A program made the position numbers and the translations under genes. Below are positions 37,016 through 49,440 of a DNA stretch of 64,000 nt, piece by piece. The notes below the pieces were generated by a model. The model saw only the letters and a program-made list of their open reading frames with translations. It had not been told where the DNA came from and did no database searches. This DNA is from Pteria penguin (lineage: Eukaryota; Mollusca; Bivalvia; Pterioida; Pteriidae): positions 16,277,798 to 16,341,797 of the forward strand of contig CM068590.1 in assembly GCA_035048485.1 (NCBI GenBank). Direction: 5' to 3'. How positions within the stretch are numbered: position 1 is the stretch's first letter; every line of letters starts with the position of its first letter.

Positions 37016-37193
37016 TTTTATTGTTGGTTGATTGGTGTTTTATGTTGCTTTCAACAATTTTTCAGTTATATCATGACATGGAAGCAGGAGGTAACCAACC
37101 TCTTAAACATAGTGGCGCAACCTGGGAATCGAACCTGGATTGTCGGCACTGCAAGCCAAGCGCTTAACCACAACACCAAGCCTGCCACCCCCT
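37016..37193 (-). mobile_element. tRNA-derived SINE, family B, with 15-bp target duplication
   Basis: Minus-strand head gcttggtgttgtggttaagc, box B GGTTCGATTCC, and body containing aggttggttacctcctgctt. Flanked by identical TTTTTATTTTGTACA at 37001-37015 and 37194-37208, so the boundaries are secure. Confidence 0.9.
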
Positions 37194-37367
37194 TTTTTAT
37201 TTTGTACAACTGCACTGTTATGGTGTAGAGATATCTAGCATAACCTGTGAAAAAAAATGTTGATGTAAATATGATCTGCAAGTGTCTGATTCCTCTGATC
37301 TACAGGAGTCTTATGTACTGAAAGTGTCTTTCTTATGTATACAGGTTTATTACTTAACTGTTACAGG

Positions 37368-38013
37368 TGTCTTACATATGAATACAGGAATCTTACTTAC
37401 CTGTTACAGGTGTCTTACATATGAATACAGGAATCTTACTTACCTGTTACAGGTGTCTTACATATGAATACAGGAATCTTACTTATCTGTTACAGGTGTC
37501 TTACATATGAATACAGGAATCTTACATATCTGTTACAGGTGTCTTACATATGAATACAGGAATCTTACTTATCTGTTACAGGTGTCTTACATATGAATAC
37601 AGGAATCTTACTTATCTGTTACAGGTGTCTTACATATGAATACAGGAATCTTACTTATCTGTTACAGGTGTCTTACATATGAATACAGGAATCTTACTTA
37701 TCTGTTACAGGTGTCTTACATATGAATACAGGAATCTTACTTATCTGTTACAGGTGTCTTACATATGAATACAGGAATCTTACTTATCTGTTATAGGTGT
37801 CTTACATATGAATACAGGAATCTTACTTATCTGTTACAGGCGTCTTACATATGAATACGGGAATCTTACTTATCTGTTACAGGTGTCTTACATATGAATA
37901 CAGGAATCTTACTTATCTGTTACAGGTTTCTTACATATGAATACAGGAATCTTACTTATCTGTTACAGGTGTCTTACATATGAATGCAGGAATCTTATGT
38001 ATCTGTTACAGGT
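37368..38013 (+). repeat. 43-bp VNTR, ~15 units
   Basis: The unit gtgtcttacatatgaatac + aggaatcttacttatctgttacag is repeated head to tail with period 43 and few substitutions. Each unit ends in a pyrimidine-biased stretch plus CAG, which resembles a splice acceptor. Because 43 is not divisible by 3, open frames through it are accidental. Confidence 0.95.
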
Positions 38014-38058
38014 GTCTTACTTAAGAAATTTTTTATGGGTTGGTCACTATTATAAGCC

Positions 38059-38247
38059 AATAGACCACTTGCCGATCTTGTTAATGGCTGTCTTTTTGTC
38101 AGAGCTAACACCTTTTGGCGTTGTTTTTCACAGTGACGTCATAATACGTGACATAAATTCATTGTAACGTCACAACGAAAAACAACGCCAAAAGATGTTA
38201 GATCGGACAAAAAGACTGCCATTATCAAGATCGGCAAGTGGTCTATT
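38059..38247. mobile_element. 189-bp foldback MITE
   Basis: Nearly perfect palindrome. It starts AATAGACCACTTGCCGATC and ends gatcggcaagtggtctatt, and the arms also match at tttttgtc/gacaaaaa and aacgccaaaag/cttttggcgtt. The short central loop holds tgacgtcataatacgtgac. It begins about 45 bp after the VNTR. Confidence 0.9.
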
Positions 38248-38339
38248 ACAAATGCCAAACTTAAGACCTACAATGCATTGCAAATAATACATACCAGTAC
38301 CGTATAATTACTCATTATTTATACAGTGGCATACAAAGA

Positions 38340-38860
38340 AATACTAGTCCTATCATTACATAGCAAGGTCACACACACAAAATGAGTGTTTTCCTTTGAC
38401 ACATTCATGAATCACACAAAGTGTGTGTTTACTTTTGACACAGTCATGACACACATACAAAATTTGTGTTTTCCTCTGGCAAATTCATGACAAACATACT
38501 AATGTTTGTTTTTCTTTGATACATTCATGACACACACACCATTTCCTTTGATAAAATTAAGATACACTCAAACTAAATCTCTGTTCTCCATTGATACAAC
38601 CATGACAAACACTATGTGTTTTCCTTCGATACACTTACGACAAAACACACTAAATGCGTGTTTTCCCATATTCATGACACACACACATAATATGGGCTTT
38701 TCTTTGATACATTTATGACACACACACACTAAATGTACATTTTTCTTTAATACATTTACGATACACTCTAAATGTATGTTTCCTTTACATACATTCCTCA
38801 CACACACAAACACACTACAGTTTAATGTGTGTTTTCCTTTGACACATTCATGACATCTGA
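38340..38860 (+). repeat. Minisatellite related to 30480-30870
   Basis: Diverged units of acacactaaatgtgtg followed by ttttcctttgatacattcatgac. The left flank (tttatacagtggcatacaaa) also matches the flank of the earlier array, so a larger segment was duplicated. Confidence 0.8.
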
Positions 38861-39032
38861 ACCAAATTTTAAGAACTACACAGAAATTCCAGATTTAGAA
38901 CAATATTGAGTCAGTTCTGATATTATGGATCACAATTTAGTTAAGAGAGATCATATTGTCAGTCTCATTTTAAGATAGCACCACAATGCCTCTCCAGACA
39001 ATGACCAGCTGCCGATCATCATGTGTTCGGTA

Positions 39033-40599
39033 TCAGCCAGGTTTATCCTTCGTCTGAGCCTGGCTCTGTTTCTGAGACTCAGCCTCTGCGTGGAGTAACG
39101 CCATACGCTTTCTCTGGTAATGCTGCCAATGAAGCAGTTGTTGATCGTCAATGAACTTGGCACACTGCGCGTTGACCATCTCTTTACGGAAATGTTCATA
39201 CTGTAGGAGTTCTAAGAAATGTAAACTCTGAGGGTACCTAAAAATAATTGCGTCGCATCTTAAATATAACCGCAGATGATTATAGAAAAAGCGTTCACAA
39301 AAACTATAATCAATCCCATATTTTCTTTATAAATAAGCCTTCAATGGTTGGTTGGTTGATTGGAGTTTTACGTCGCTTTCAACTACTTTTCAGTAATAAT
39401 GCGCCATGGAAGCAGGAGGTAACCAAACTCTTAAAAATAGTGACGAAACCCGGGAATGGAACCTGGATAGTTGGTGCCGCAAGCCAAGCGCTTAACCACT
39501 ACGCCAAGATATAATAATGTAATTTGAGAATCTAACAACAAGTCTTTTGTCTGTTTCTTGTTTTCAGTCAAGCCATAATTATTTAACTTTAATATGTGGT
39601 GACAGCATCTGTATGATGCATTGCAAAGAAATTTAGACCTACATGTATGTAACAGTCCCATCTGAAGCATGGAGAAATGTTTGAATACTTTTATCTGCCT
39701 CTAGGGTCTTTTTTAAATTTTCTAATCTTAAAGCAGGACAATGATGAGCAACCTACATGATTCATACCCGAGACCTCTCAGTCGCAAGCTAAGCACCTTA
39801 CCAACCGGGTGACACTGGCTTTTAATAGAAAACTGAGATACCAGTACATTTTCCTAAATGGAAAATCTTCATACTTCATAGAATTAAAATGTCCTTACTT
39901 TTAAAATGTGGCTGTGAGCAAAATTTGAAGAAATTATATGTAACTTTTTTTTAAAAATTTCCTTTGAATCCAAACCTTAGATATACTGGGAATGCAAATG
40001 AAGGAAAATTAGACATGAATAACCAGTGATGCAGTTTGGAAATAGCTATGGCAGAGAGGAAGGAGAAACTTACTTGAGAAATTTAGCGTATTTCGGTTCC
40101 TTCCAATATTGTAGATACTTCAGGTAATTCACAAAGGTTTGATCTTTAAAATAACCTCTTTGTGCTAGAACTAGAAGACAGAAGACATATTATTTATTAA
40201 AGATATGCCTTTAAAAATAAACACAAATCAAAGGTAATTTAAATATTTATTTAAAATTAATATACATGTGAAATTATTTTCACATAACCGAGCACTGATA
40301 ACTATAAATATAATGATAAATATCTGACAGCTAAAAAGGCAGTTTTGTGTTGGGACTCAAAAATTATTGAAATGGAAAATAAATAGGTTGGTTGGTTGAT
40401 TTCAAAGAAGTCTAAGGTCACTTTTGATAATTAGTCTGACTGAAGAGAAAAGCCTGAGTATCGTATTCGAATGACAGATCAGGGCAAATTATATATCTAC
40501 TGCTTGCATATTATCTGAATGTGAAAGATGTTTGCTACATCATAGTACACGATTCAATTCTGGAGACTTTATACTTTGACCATGAAATACTAAAACAAA

Positions 40600-40640
<41 letters not shown>

Positions 40641-42486
40641 CATTTATTTTCAATAATGCCCGTATTCACAGTTTTCGATCATTTCGGGCAAAATACACGA
40701 TTCAATTCTGGAGACTTTATACTTTGACCATGAAATACTAAAACAAAAGTTTGATAACTTACAATTGAGATAATTTGGATTTGCAAGGCATTGTACAAAT
40801 TCTAACTCTATCTGGAATCTCTGTCTCTGCTGTTCCTCTGTCTCTAAATGATAAAAAATGGATAAAAATATAATCATGAACTACTAAACATTGCTCTACC
40901 ATTTCCATTCTCTTGTTCACTGTGATTGTTAGGACATCATAAACCTTTATGTTGTCCACATCAAGGATAACTAAAATTGATACCAGTTAGTGACTCTGGA
41001 CAAATCAACGGTGGCCGTGCCTGCAATATTGTGTGTTGCAAGAGTTAAATGTTATTAGATTTGAAATTAGAATGTCCTAATCTATAGTTTAATTATTTCA
41101 CCTATACTTCGTTCATGGACATATACATGTTCAAGATGGTGATTCACCTGCCCTTGATTAAAACTCACTCTATGAATTTCTACATACATACATGTGTATA
41201 TCAATGTAAGGTCACAGAAGTGTACATGTATACAGATGACTGTTCCTTCACTGACTTCATGTATATCTAAGTTCCATGGTCAACTGACTAAACAAAATGC
41301 TCTGATTCATAAAATATTATTGTCAAATTGTCTAAGATTTTACCATTCATCGTTTATAGGGTATACAAGTAAGTATATATTACCACACTACAGTAGGGTC
41401 TGGGACGTTCCGCCCCGAAAGACCTTTCGACCCAAGACCTTTCGTCCCAAGACCTTTCGCCCCATTTTTTCAATTTAATGAATACCAAATAAATATAGAT
41501 ACATGATTTATTCAACTAATTCAACAAATTCATTTAAAAATACATGCCTTTTCTACATTAAAAAAAAGTTTCAACAACTTAAGTAAGTTAAATCTAAGTG
41601 AGCCCTAGATATAATGCTATAAAAACATGATTTATTAGTTAAAACAACAGTAAACAGGCGTATTAAAATGTTTGTTACTGTAATAAATAAAAGTGTTTGG
41701 AAATCTATTCACAGGACATTTAATCAAACAAAATTATGAATAGAAGGGATAGTAGCTGACATTTCTAAATAACACAATTTGAAAGTAATTATTGATAGTT
41801 AGTTATCGATATATGCATTAAATATACTCATTTTAAGCTTGATGAAATACTGAAAAATGGGGAAAAATTCTGATAAGATATACTTTGTATGATTAAATAA
41901 AAGATAATTAGTTTCAAATCAACATTTTTACTTTGGACATTATAATAATATTACATTTAAAGTAAATTCGGAGCGAAACGTCTCGGAACGTATGGTCTTT
42001 CAGAGCGAAACGTCCCAGGACGAAACATGCTTTCGGGGCAAAACGTCCCGTTATCCTACAGTACATATCCCGATCCAATATCACGGCGCTCGGTAGTTGG
42101 AATTTACCGGGGAAACTTTGTGAGCCTATAAAATCAAAACTACTCAATATATTTGGATGAAACATGGATATGTATTAGATATTATCCTAATCTATCTCCG
42201 GGTGCCCTTTCCATCCCCTCACCCCCTGTACTTTTCTTCCGGACTTCATTTAGTTGCGCCGACCAGAACGTGAACCCTTACAGGGTTTCACCAGATCTTG
42301 ATATGCAATGGAACAATTAGAGAAGCGGAATAAAGATATGATTTTAATCAGATTGTTCAAAATTTTTGTACATTTTTAAATTAATGGAAGAAGAAGAAAA
42401 CTTGAAACAGTGAGAAAAATCAAAAAGAGACAAATGTTACCTTGGGGCCCAGGAACAGAGTTTTGTCGAAGCCCTGACATCGCCAT
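39033..42486 (-). CDS. MED31: Mediator complex subunit 31 (MED31), complete, four exons
   Basis: Exons, minus strand: 42486-42441, 40843-40763, 40170-40074, 39237-39033 (stop TGA). All introns are GT-AG and all phases match (1, 1, 2), giving 142 aa against 131 in human. The diagnostic Soh1/MED31 core is present: RFQIELEFVQCLANPNYLN, then FLAQRGYFKDQTFVNYLKYL, QYWKEPKYAKFLKYPQSLHF and LELLQYEHFRKEMVNAQCAK, then a basic/Gln-rich tail. MED31 sits in the Mediator middle module, contacting MED7, and supports RNA polymerase II transcription. The N-terminal extension (MAMSGLRQNSVPGPQ) and C-tail are variable in the family. Introns hold a SINE, a duplicated retro-insert and a large MITE. It is divergent from INTS2, with the giant element between them. 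Confidence 0.97.
39345..39509 (-). mobile_element. SINE family B in MED31 intron 3
   Basis: Minus-strand head cttggcgtagtggttaagcg and body agtttggttacctcctgctt. More diverged than 37016-37193. Confidence 0.75.
40546..40752 (-). mobile_element. Poly(A) retro-insert between 59-bp direct repeats, MED31 intron 2
   Basis: Two identical ~59-bp segments (40546-40604 and 40694-40752) flank an 89-bp insert. On the minus strand the insert is ~53 bp ending gaaaataaatgat followed by ~37 A. That places an AATAAA signal directly before a poly(A) tail, the signature of a 5'-truncated reverse-transcribed mRNA or LINE-type insertion. The right-hand repeat ends about 10 bp from the exon 2 donor. Confidence 0.75.
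41389..42062. mobile_element. ~670-bp foldback element with GGGACGTTTYGCCCC ends, MED31 intron 1
   Basis: Left end cagtagggtctgggacgttc then cgccccgaaagac. Right end, inverted, is ctgtaggataacgggacg then ttttgccccgaaag. The left end carries three tandem aagacctttcg(a/t/c)ccc motifs. The interior is A/T-rich and non-coding. Confidence 0.75.
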
Positions 42487-42841
42487 TTCGATTTTGTTAC
42501 TCTTTAAAGATATATAGATACATTAAATTAAATACGCAAAAAAGTAATGATCAACGCTGGACAATAACTTTGCAGCAAATGAACTGGCCGTCCGATCCAA
42601 CTGTTAAAGTTATATCGTCATAAATGTAGTTCGTTCCAAATTATCATGAAACTTCTCTACTTGATTTAGTTTTTTTTATGTTAAAAGTTTCCAAATACTA
42701 ATTATTAAATTGTTTTGATTTATGCAAATGAAATTTTATTCATATCCTTTTATTCTGTGATGATAATAATAATAAAATATAATACATTTAACACGGAATT
42801 ATTTTCTCCGTTTTAGATTTCGGTTTTATAATTTCACACAG
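42487..42841. promoter_or_regulatory. Presumed MED31 promoter and half of an ancestral MED31-INTS2 bidirectional promoter
   Basis: 355 bp between the MED31 start codon and the left target duplication of the giant element. It contains an octamer-like atttgcat/atgcaaat near 42723. Removing the element would put it directly upstream of the INTS2 leader, about 400 bp start to start. Promoter activity is inferred from position only. Confidence 0.5.
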
Positions 42842-42849
42842 CTTACAAT
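42842..42849. repeat. Left 8-bp target-site duplication CTTACAAT
   Basis: Identical to 60829-60836, immediately outside the inverted termini of the 18 kb element. Confidence 0.8.
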
Positions 42850-42941
42850 GAGGTATTATAGTAGTGCACTGCTACATCTTAGCACCAGCCTAAGCGAGGT
42901 ATTATAGTAGTGCACTGCTACATCTTAGCACCAGCCTAAGC
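42850..42941 (+). repeat. 46-bp terminal segment duplicated in tandem at the left end only
   Basis: The outermost 46 bp of the element occur twice (42850-42895 and 42896-42941), identical in sequence. The right end has one copy (60783-60828). This is a terminal expansion specific to the left arm. Confidence 0.9.
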
Positions 42942-42951
42942 ACCATGAAGA

Positions 42952-42961
42952 GCGCATGCGC
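42952..42961. promoter_or_regulatory. GCGCATGCGC palindrome (NRF1-type site), left arm
   Basis: A perfect 10-bp palindrome matching the NRF1 consensus core (GCGCATGCGC), about 470 bp upstream of the MED31 start. It is mirrored in the right arm at 60763-60772. Binding is inferred from the motif only. Confidence 0.55.
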
Positions 42962-43168
42962 GTAGCTTACTTTCGAATTTGAATAATAATATAAACAACA
43001 CGTTCTCAGGATTCAGTTGGTAAAATGTTTTATTATTTCTTATAAATTCCTTTGACGAATCACAGCTTATTTCCCTATGGCCAACTATTTAAGGTATCAG
43101 TAATATTTGTCCCCAAGACAACTCGTCACAAGATAACTTGTACAGTGCAGTACTGTACTGTCAAACAC

Positions 43169-43360
43169 CAGTGGCGGATCCATGATTTCCGAAAGCTTGG
43201 ACCGCGTGTGAAAGTCAAGAATTACCCATAACACTCGGCCATTTTGGGTGTCAAATCTGGAGTTTTATTCATTGTTTGAGTGTTTCAACCTTATTATCAA
43301 CCTGCCTTGTACATTTGTGGCTAAAAAGGGAGAGGGGGCAGGCCACATGGATCCGCCACC
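43169..43360. mobile_element. CAGTGGCGGATCC MITE nested in the left arm
   Basis: cagtggcggatccatgattt at the left and catggatccgccac at the right form terminal inverted repeats. The mirrored copy is at 60364-60555. Its presence in both arms means it inserted before the arms were last duplicated or homogenised. Confidence 0.8.
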
Positions 43361-43639
43361 AAGTACCCTACTTATATCTGGTGGACACTACTAGAACTAG
43401 CAACATAAATATATCTGTACTATGTGACTACAAAATACATACAGTACTGTGGCAGATCCAGGATTTTTTGAAAATGGGGGCACATTTGTATTATCCAACC
43501 TACTCCCCCCCCCCCCCCCCTCTAAATCTTAACAGTCAGAACAGACCTTCCCATCATGTCCAGTGCACATTGCAACTACATTTGCAAATCATCCAAACAT
43601 AACATGACTGTTGCAGTTGCCATACAGTGTTACTGGCGC

Positions 43640-46310
43640 CATGCATATACATGTATCTGTACTATATGGCTAGCAAAATACAAATATCTGTATTACATCA
43701 CTAGTACCATCCATACGGGTATATCTGTATACTACATGACTAGCACCATACAATATATGTCCTATACATGTGACAAGCAACATACATATATCTGTACTAC
43801 AGGACTATATAGCAACATACATATATCTGTACTACATGACATTAGAACCATACATTTATCTCTACTTAAGTACTACATGCCTAGCACCATACATATGTCT
43901 GTACTACATGACTATCACCATACAATATATGTCCTATGTGACTAGCACCATACATATATCAGCACTATACATTAATCTGTACTTCGGGACTAGTGCAATA
44001 CATTATATCTGTCTAAAGAACTAGCACCTTACCTATTTTATGTACTACATGACTAGCACCATACATACCCACGGTATATATACAGGACTAGCACCATACA
44101 CATATCTACTACACAGCAAGCAGACTGGGATGATGCCACAATTATGTGGTCTTTCACTTTAATGGAAGAAAAAGAAGCACCATACATATACATGTAATAA
44201 ATAACTAGCACCATACATATATCAGTACTACATGACTAGCACCATACATATAGCTGTACTACAGGACTAGAACCATACATATATATGCACTACATGACTA
44301 GAACCATACATATATCTGTACTACATGACTAGACCCATACATATATGTGTGCTACAGGACAAGCACCATGCACATACATATTCTAAATGAGTAGCACCAT
44401 GCATATAGATGTGTTGCTTGACTAGTACCATACATATATATGTACTACATGACTAGCTCCATACATTTATCTGTACTACAGCACGAGCACTTGCATCATA
44501 CATATACATGTTCTACATGACTAGCGCCATACATATACATGTGTTGCATGACTAGCACCATACATATATCTGTGCTACATGACTAACACCATACACATAC
44601 ATTCACTGCATAACTAGCACCATACATATAAATGTCCTACATGACTACTAGCATGTATATATCTGTCCTGCAGGACTAGTACATGTGACATGCTTATACA
44701 TCTTCTACAGGACTAGTGCCATACAATATATGTACTACATGACTAGCGTCATGACTAACACCACATTTTTTTATACTTAAGGACAAGTGCAATACAGATA
44801 TCTGTGCTAAAGGATAAGCATTATACATATAACTTTCCTACACGGCTAGAACCATACATATATCTATACTACAGGACTAGCACCATACATATATCTGTAC
44901 TACATGACAAACACCATACATATATTTGCACTACATGCCTAGCATCATTCATATATCTCTACTACATGAGTAATGCCCTACGTATGCATGCACTACATAA
45001 CCAGTGCAATACATATATATGTTTACATGACTATAGTGCCATACATATATAGCTGTACTACAAGACCAGAACCATACATATATCTGTAATACAGGACTAG
45101 CATCATACATATGCATGTACTACATAGCTACACCATACATATATCTGTACTAGTACTACAGGACTAGCACCATACATATAGCTGTGCTACATGACTAGCA
45201 CCAAACACATACATTCACTGCATAACTAGCACTATACATATAAATGTCCTATATGACTATTAGCATACTAGTACATATATCTGTCCTGTAGGACCAGTAC
45301 ATGTTACATACTTATACATCTCATACAGGACTAGTGCCATACAATACATGTATATGTACTACATGACTAGCGTCATGACTAGCACGACATTTTTTTACAC
45401 TTAAGGACAAGTGCAATACAGATATCTGTGCTAAAGGACTAGCACCATACATATATCTATCCTACAGGGCTGGAACCATACATATATCTGTACTACAGGA
45501 CTAGAACCATATATAAATATATATCTGTTCTACATGACAAACACCATACATATATCTGCACTACATGCCTAGCATCATACATATATCTGTACTACATGAG
45601 TAATGCACTACATATGGATGCACTACATAACCAGTGCCATTCATATAAATCTAATGTTCTACATGACTAGCATCATACATATAGCTGTACTACAGGACTA
45701 GCACCATATATATGCATGTTTTACAGGACTAGCACCATAGATATACATGTTCTACAAGAATATATATCTATATACTATATTACATACAGACTATACGACT
45801 AGTGCAATATACATGTCTGTGCTAAAGGACTAGCACCATACATATATTTGTCCTACAGGACTAGAGCCATACATAAATCTGTAATACAGGACTAGCACCA
45901 TACGTGTTCTACAGGACTAGCACCATACATATACATGTTCTACAAGAATATATATCTATATACTACATTACATACAGACTATAGGACTAGTGCACTACAC
46001 ATGTCTGTGTTAAAGGACTAGTACCATACATATATCTGTAATACAGGACTAGCACCATACATAACTACACCATGCATATATCTGTACTACATGACAAATA
46101 CCATACATATATCTGTACTACATGAGTAATGCCATACCTATACATGCCCTACATAAACAGGGCCATACATATATATGTTCTACATGATTAGCACCATACA
46201 TATATCTGTACTACAGGACTAGCACCATACATATACCTGATCTACAGGACTAGCACCATACATATACATATTGTACAGGAATATGTATCTATATACATGG
46301 ACTACATTAC
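43640..46310 (+). repeat. 31-bp minisatellite array F1 (forward)
   Basis: Diverged units of consensus ctagcaccatacatatatct + gtactacagga, about 85 units. A higher-order duplication is visible: the block starting about 44567 recurs from about 45181 (shift ~614 bp) with the same rare variants (tcactgcataactagcac, then ttttttatacttaaggac). Translations through the array are repetitive and not genes, since 31 is not a multiple of 3. Confidence 0.93.
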
Positions 46311-46319
46311 ATGCAGACT

Positions 46320-47040
46320 ACAAACTATCATTATAGATATAAATTAACTTCATTGCTAACACATCATTTTTGTACATATATCATTATTATCATTTTCATG
46401 AATTATACCTGTCTTCTCTACAATTTAATGATTTGTTTGCAGAAAATAGTGAGGGACAATTTTTCTAAATCTGAGAGTCCATTTTCCTAAAATTCAAGAT
46501 TTCTGTATACAATAGAACTGGAGAATACTGGTGATGGTATAAATCCAGTATTATTTAGGATACTGGCACAACTAGTATCCATGCCGGCAACCACAATTTA
46601 TGTTTTCATCTTTCTTGACATAACTAATAGAGATACAAAGTGAAATATTAAATTTTATAAGTAATTTCTTTTGTGTAATTGAAGCATTATGTTATAAAAT
46701 TAAATAACAAATGTTGTATTTTCAGATCATAAAACATAATCGAACAAGTATGGCCTATGCAAGTAAGTATTGAATGTAAATTCATTAAAGATAAAATCTG
46801 TAAATAAACATGTTTCTTATTTTGTTAACAGTGCAAAGAAAGAAGATGGGAATTACACGTATAATATACAACATATAACAGTGGGTGCTATTTTCTCATA
46901 TCTGTACTAAAGTTCATCACTTGAATTTCCAATTTCCAGTCTAATTCTATTCCACAAATTTATCAATATATTAATTTATTTGGTGTAACTTTTATACCTT
47001 TCAGGTTTTACAAAAAAGAAGAACTGGAATAAGATTCAGT
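46320..47040. other. Spacer between arrays F1 and F2
   Basis: 720 bp of A/T-rich, non-repetitive sequence. No counterpart was recognised in the right half, and no coding sequence seen. Confidence 0.5.
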
Positions 47041-47044
47041 TCAA

Positions 47045-47820
47045 CAGTATACACACAAGTGCAATACAAATATCTGTACTACATTACTAGAACCATACAT
47101 ATATCTGTACTACAGGACTAGCACCATACATATATCTGTACTACAGCACTAGCACCATACATATAAATGTACATGACTAGCTCCATACATTTATCTGTAC
47201 TACAGCACTTTCATTATACATATACATGTGTTGCATAACTAGAACCATGTACATACATGTTCTAAATGACTAGCATCATACATATATCTGTACTGTAATA
47301 CTAGAACCATAAATCTGTCTTTACTACAGGATTAGTAACACACAGGACATACATATATCTGTACTACAGGACTAGAACCATACAGATATCTGTACTATAG
47401 GACTAGCACTATACATATATCTGTACTATAGAACTAGCACCATACATAAATCTGTACTACAGGACTGGAACCATACATATATCTGTACTATAAGACTAGC
47501 ACCATAAATATATCTGTACTACATGTATAAGACTAGCACCATACATATATCTGTACTATAGGACTAGCACCATACATATATCTGTACTATAGGACTAGCA
47601 CCATACATATATCTGTACTATAGAACTAGCACAATACATACATCTGTACTATAGAACTAGCACCATACATACATCTGTACTATAGAACTAGCACCATACA
47701 TACATCTGTACTACAGGACTGGAACCATACATAAATCTGTACTATAGGACTGGAACCATACATATATCTGTACTATAGGACTAGCACCATATATATATCT
47801 GTACTATAGGACTAGCTCTA
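47045..47820 (+). repeat. 31-bp minisatellite array F2 (forward)
   Basis: About 25 units. They are more homogeneous than F1, especially 47400-47800 (repeated tatctgtactataggactag), suggesting recent expansion. Confidence 0.93.
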
Positions 47821-48699
47821 TGCAGCATTGACTTTATGTACTAGAACTGTAATAAACAACCAGGGTAGGTGAAAATATACTTCAACATTTGTATTTAGCG
47901 TTTTCATGTGTGTTTTAAGATTGATATGATAGTATAGGTAATGTTTTATAATTACATTCAGCAGTCATGATTGATGGATCAGGTCTCAGCATCAGGAAAC
48001 AATTTATCATTAAGTCAAAAGTTCTTGGACTTTAACTTTAAGTGTGAAGTACTAGGATATTCTCATTTGCATTGTACAACAGTATCGGGTATTACATATT
48101 ACAAATGTTAAATTTCAAGGTTAACTCTAAAGTTTAGAAAGAAGTTTACAATTGTTTCCCGATACTTGGACTAGATCTCTTCATCTACATGTTATGTACA
48201 GCTTGTTTCTTGAGTAAATTGTCAGTCAGGATTTCCTAGTGTATTAAGTGTCAATACATACACACATACACACACAAACACACACACACATTTTAGATCA
48301 GTGACTTGCATAATATACACTGTAAATAACAATAATACCATTAGTTTTGCTATTTACTTAGCACAAGAAAAGAAATGTAAGCTAATTAAAAATCAGCTAC
48401 ATGCATTATATATTTATATACCAGTTTATACATACACATACATATAATCTCAAATACTTCACTTAATGTGCTAGCTGTTTAAATGCATTTTCAAACTTCC
48501 GTAATTTTCCTTGAAGATGAAAATAACAACTGTTGTCTTTTATCTTTTCAGATCGGATTGGATGTTACAGTTTTTAATATTTTTGTATTCACTAAAAGGA
48601 CTTTCCAGGCAAAATTTCTATAAGATCTCTGTTTCTGCAATTTTTCAAAAACTTTCCTATTGGATTTGTTGGTGTTGTGTACAGCTACTAAACTTGCCT

Positions 48700-49440
48700 C
48701 ATTCTTTTTGTACGGCCACATAAAATGTTGGCTTATGCTATACCACTGTTGTCTGTCTGTCCCACCTATCTTGTCTTTGCAACTCTTCCTAAACCTGTGG
48801 GGGATTTAGATGAGACTTTGTACAATAAAAGAACACCATATAAAGATGTGCATATTGGAAGGGGAATGCTGTACCAATAAATTACAGGATTTATGGCCCT
48901 TGGACTAAGATTTTCTTAAGATACCTTGTCTTCACAACTCAACCTCTAAAAGCTTTTGGGGGATATTGATGAAACTAGGTACAAAGAAAGAACACCCTAT
49001 TAAAATGTGCATATTGGAAAGAGAATGCTGTCCAAAACATTACATATGACTCTTCGACTTAAAGTTATTCAGATCTGGTCTTCATAACTCCTCTTCAACC
49101 CTTTAGATGAAACATGGTATAAAGAAAAAATAATATATGAAGATGTGCATATTAGAAGAGGAATGCAGTTCAAAACATTTTACAGTAGTTATGACTTTTG
49201 GACTTGAATTTTTCTATGCAAGATAACTTGTCTTTGCAAGTCCTCCTAAATCCTTTAGAGGGTGTTGATGAAACATGATACAAAGAAAGAACACCATATG
49301 AAGACTTGCATACTGGAAGGGGAATACTTTCCAAAACAATTTACAGAGTTATGAGATTTGGACTAAAATTTTTCTGTGCAAAATATTATGCCTTCACAAC
49401 TCCCCCTAAACCCTTTTTATTTGTTGAGATCCAATATTTG
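48700..49440 (+). repeat. ~150-bp tandem units, inner left arm
   Basis: Five units start near 48771, 48927, 49077, 49229 and 49388 (ttgtctttgcaactcctcct type) and include aaagaacaccatatgaagat and gtgcatattggaaggggaat. Reverse-complement partners are at 56370-57115. With the preceding unique stretch (48380-48720 versus 57130-57450) this makes a second, inner inverted-repeat pair. Confidence 0.85.

Noticed and set aside
37368..38013. Regular direct repeats resembling a CRISPR array
   Set aside because: 43-bp units are contiguous with no variable spacers, in a eukaryotic genome: a VNTR.
38951..39199. 82-codon Arg/Ser-rich open frame on the minus strand
   Set aside because: It overlaps MED31 exon 4 in the wrong frame; the MED31 frame is conserved and spliced in phase.
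43556..43945. 129-codon open frame (and its mirror at 59786-60175) of TIHISVLHD-like repeats
   Set aside because: It is a translation of the 31-bp minisatellite. The period is not a multiple of 3, the frame drifts, and there is no domain or splice context.
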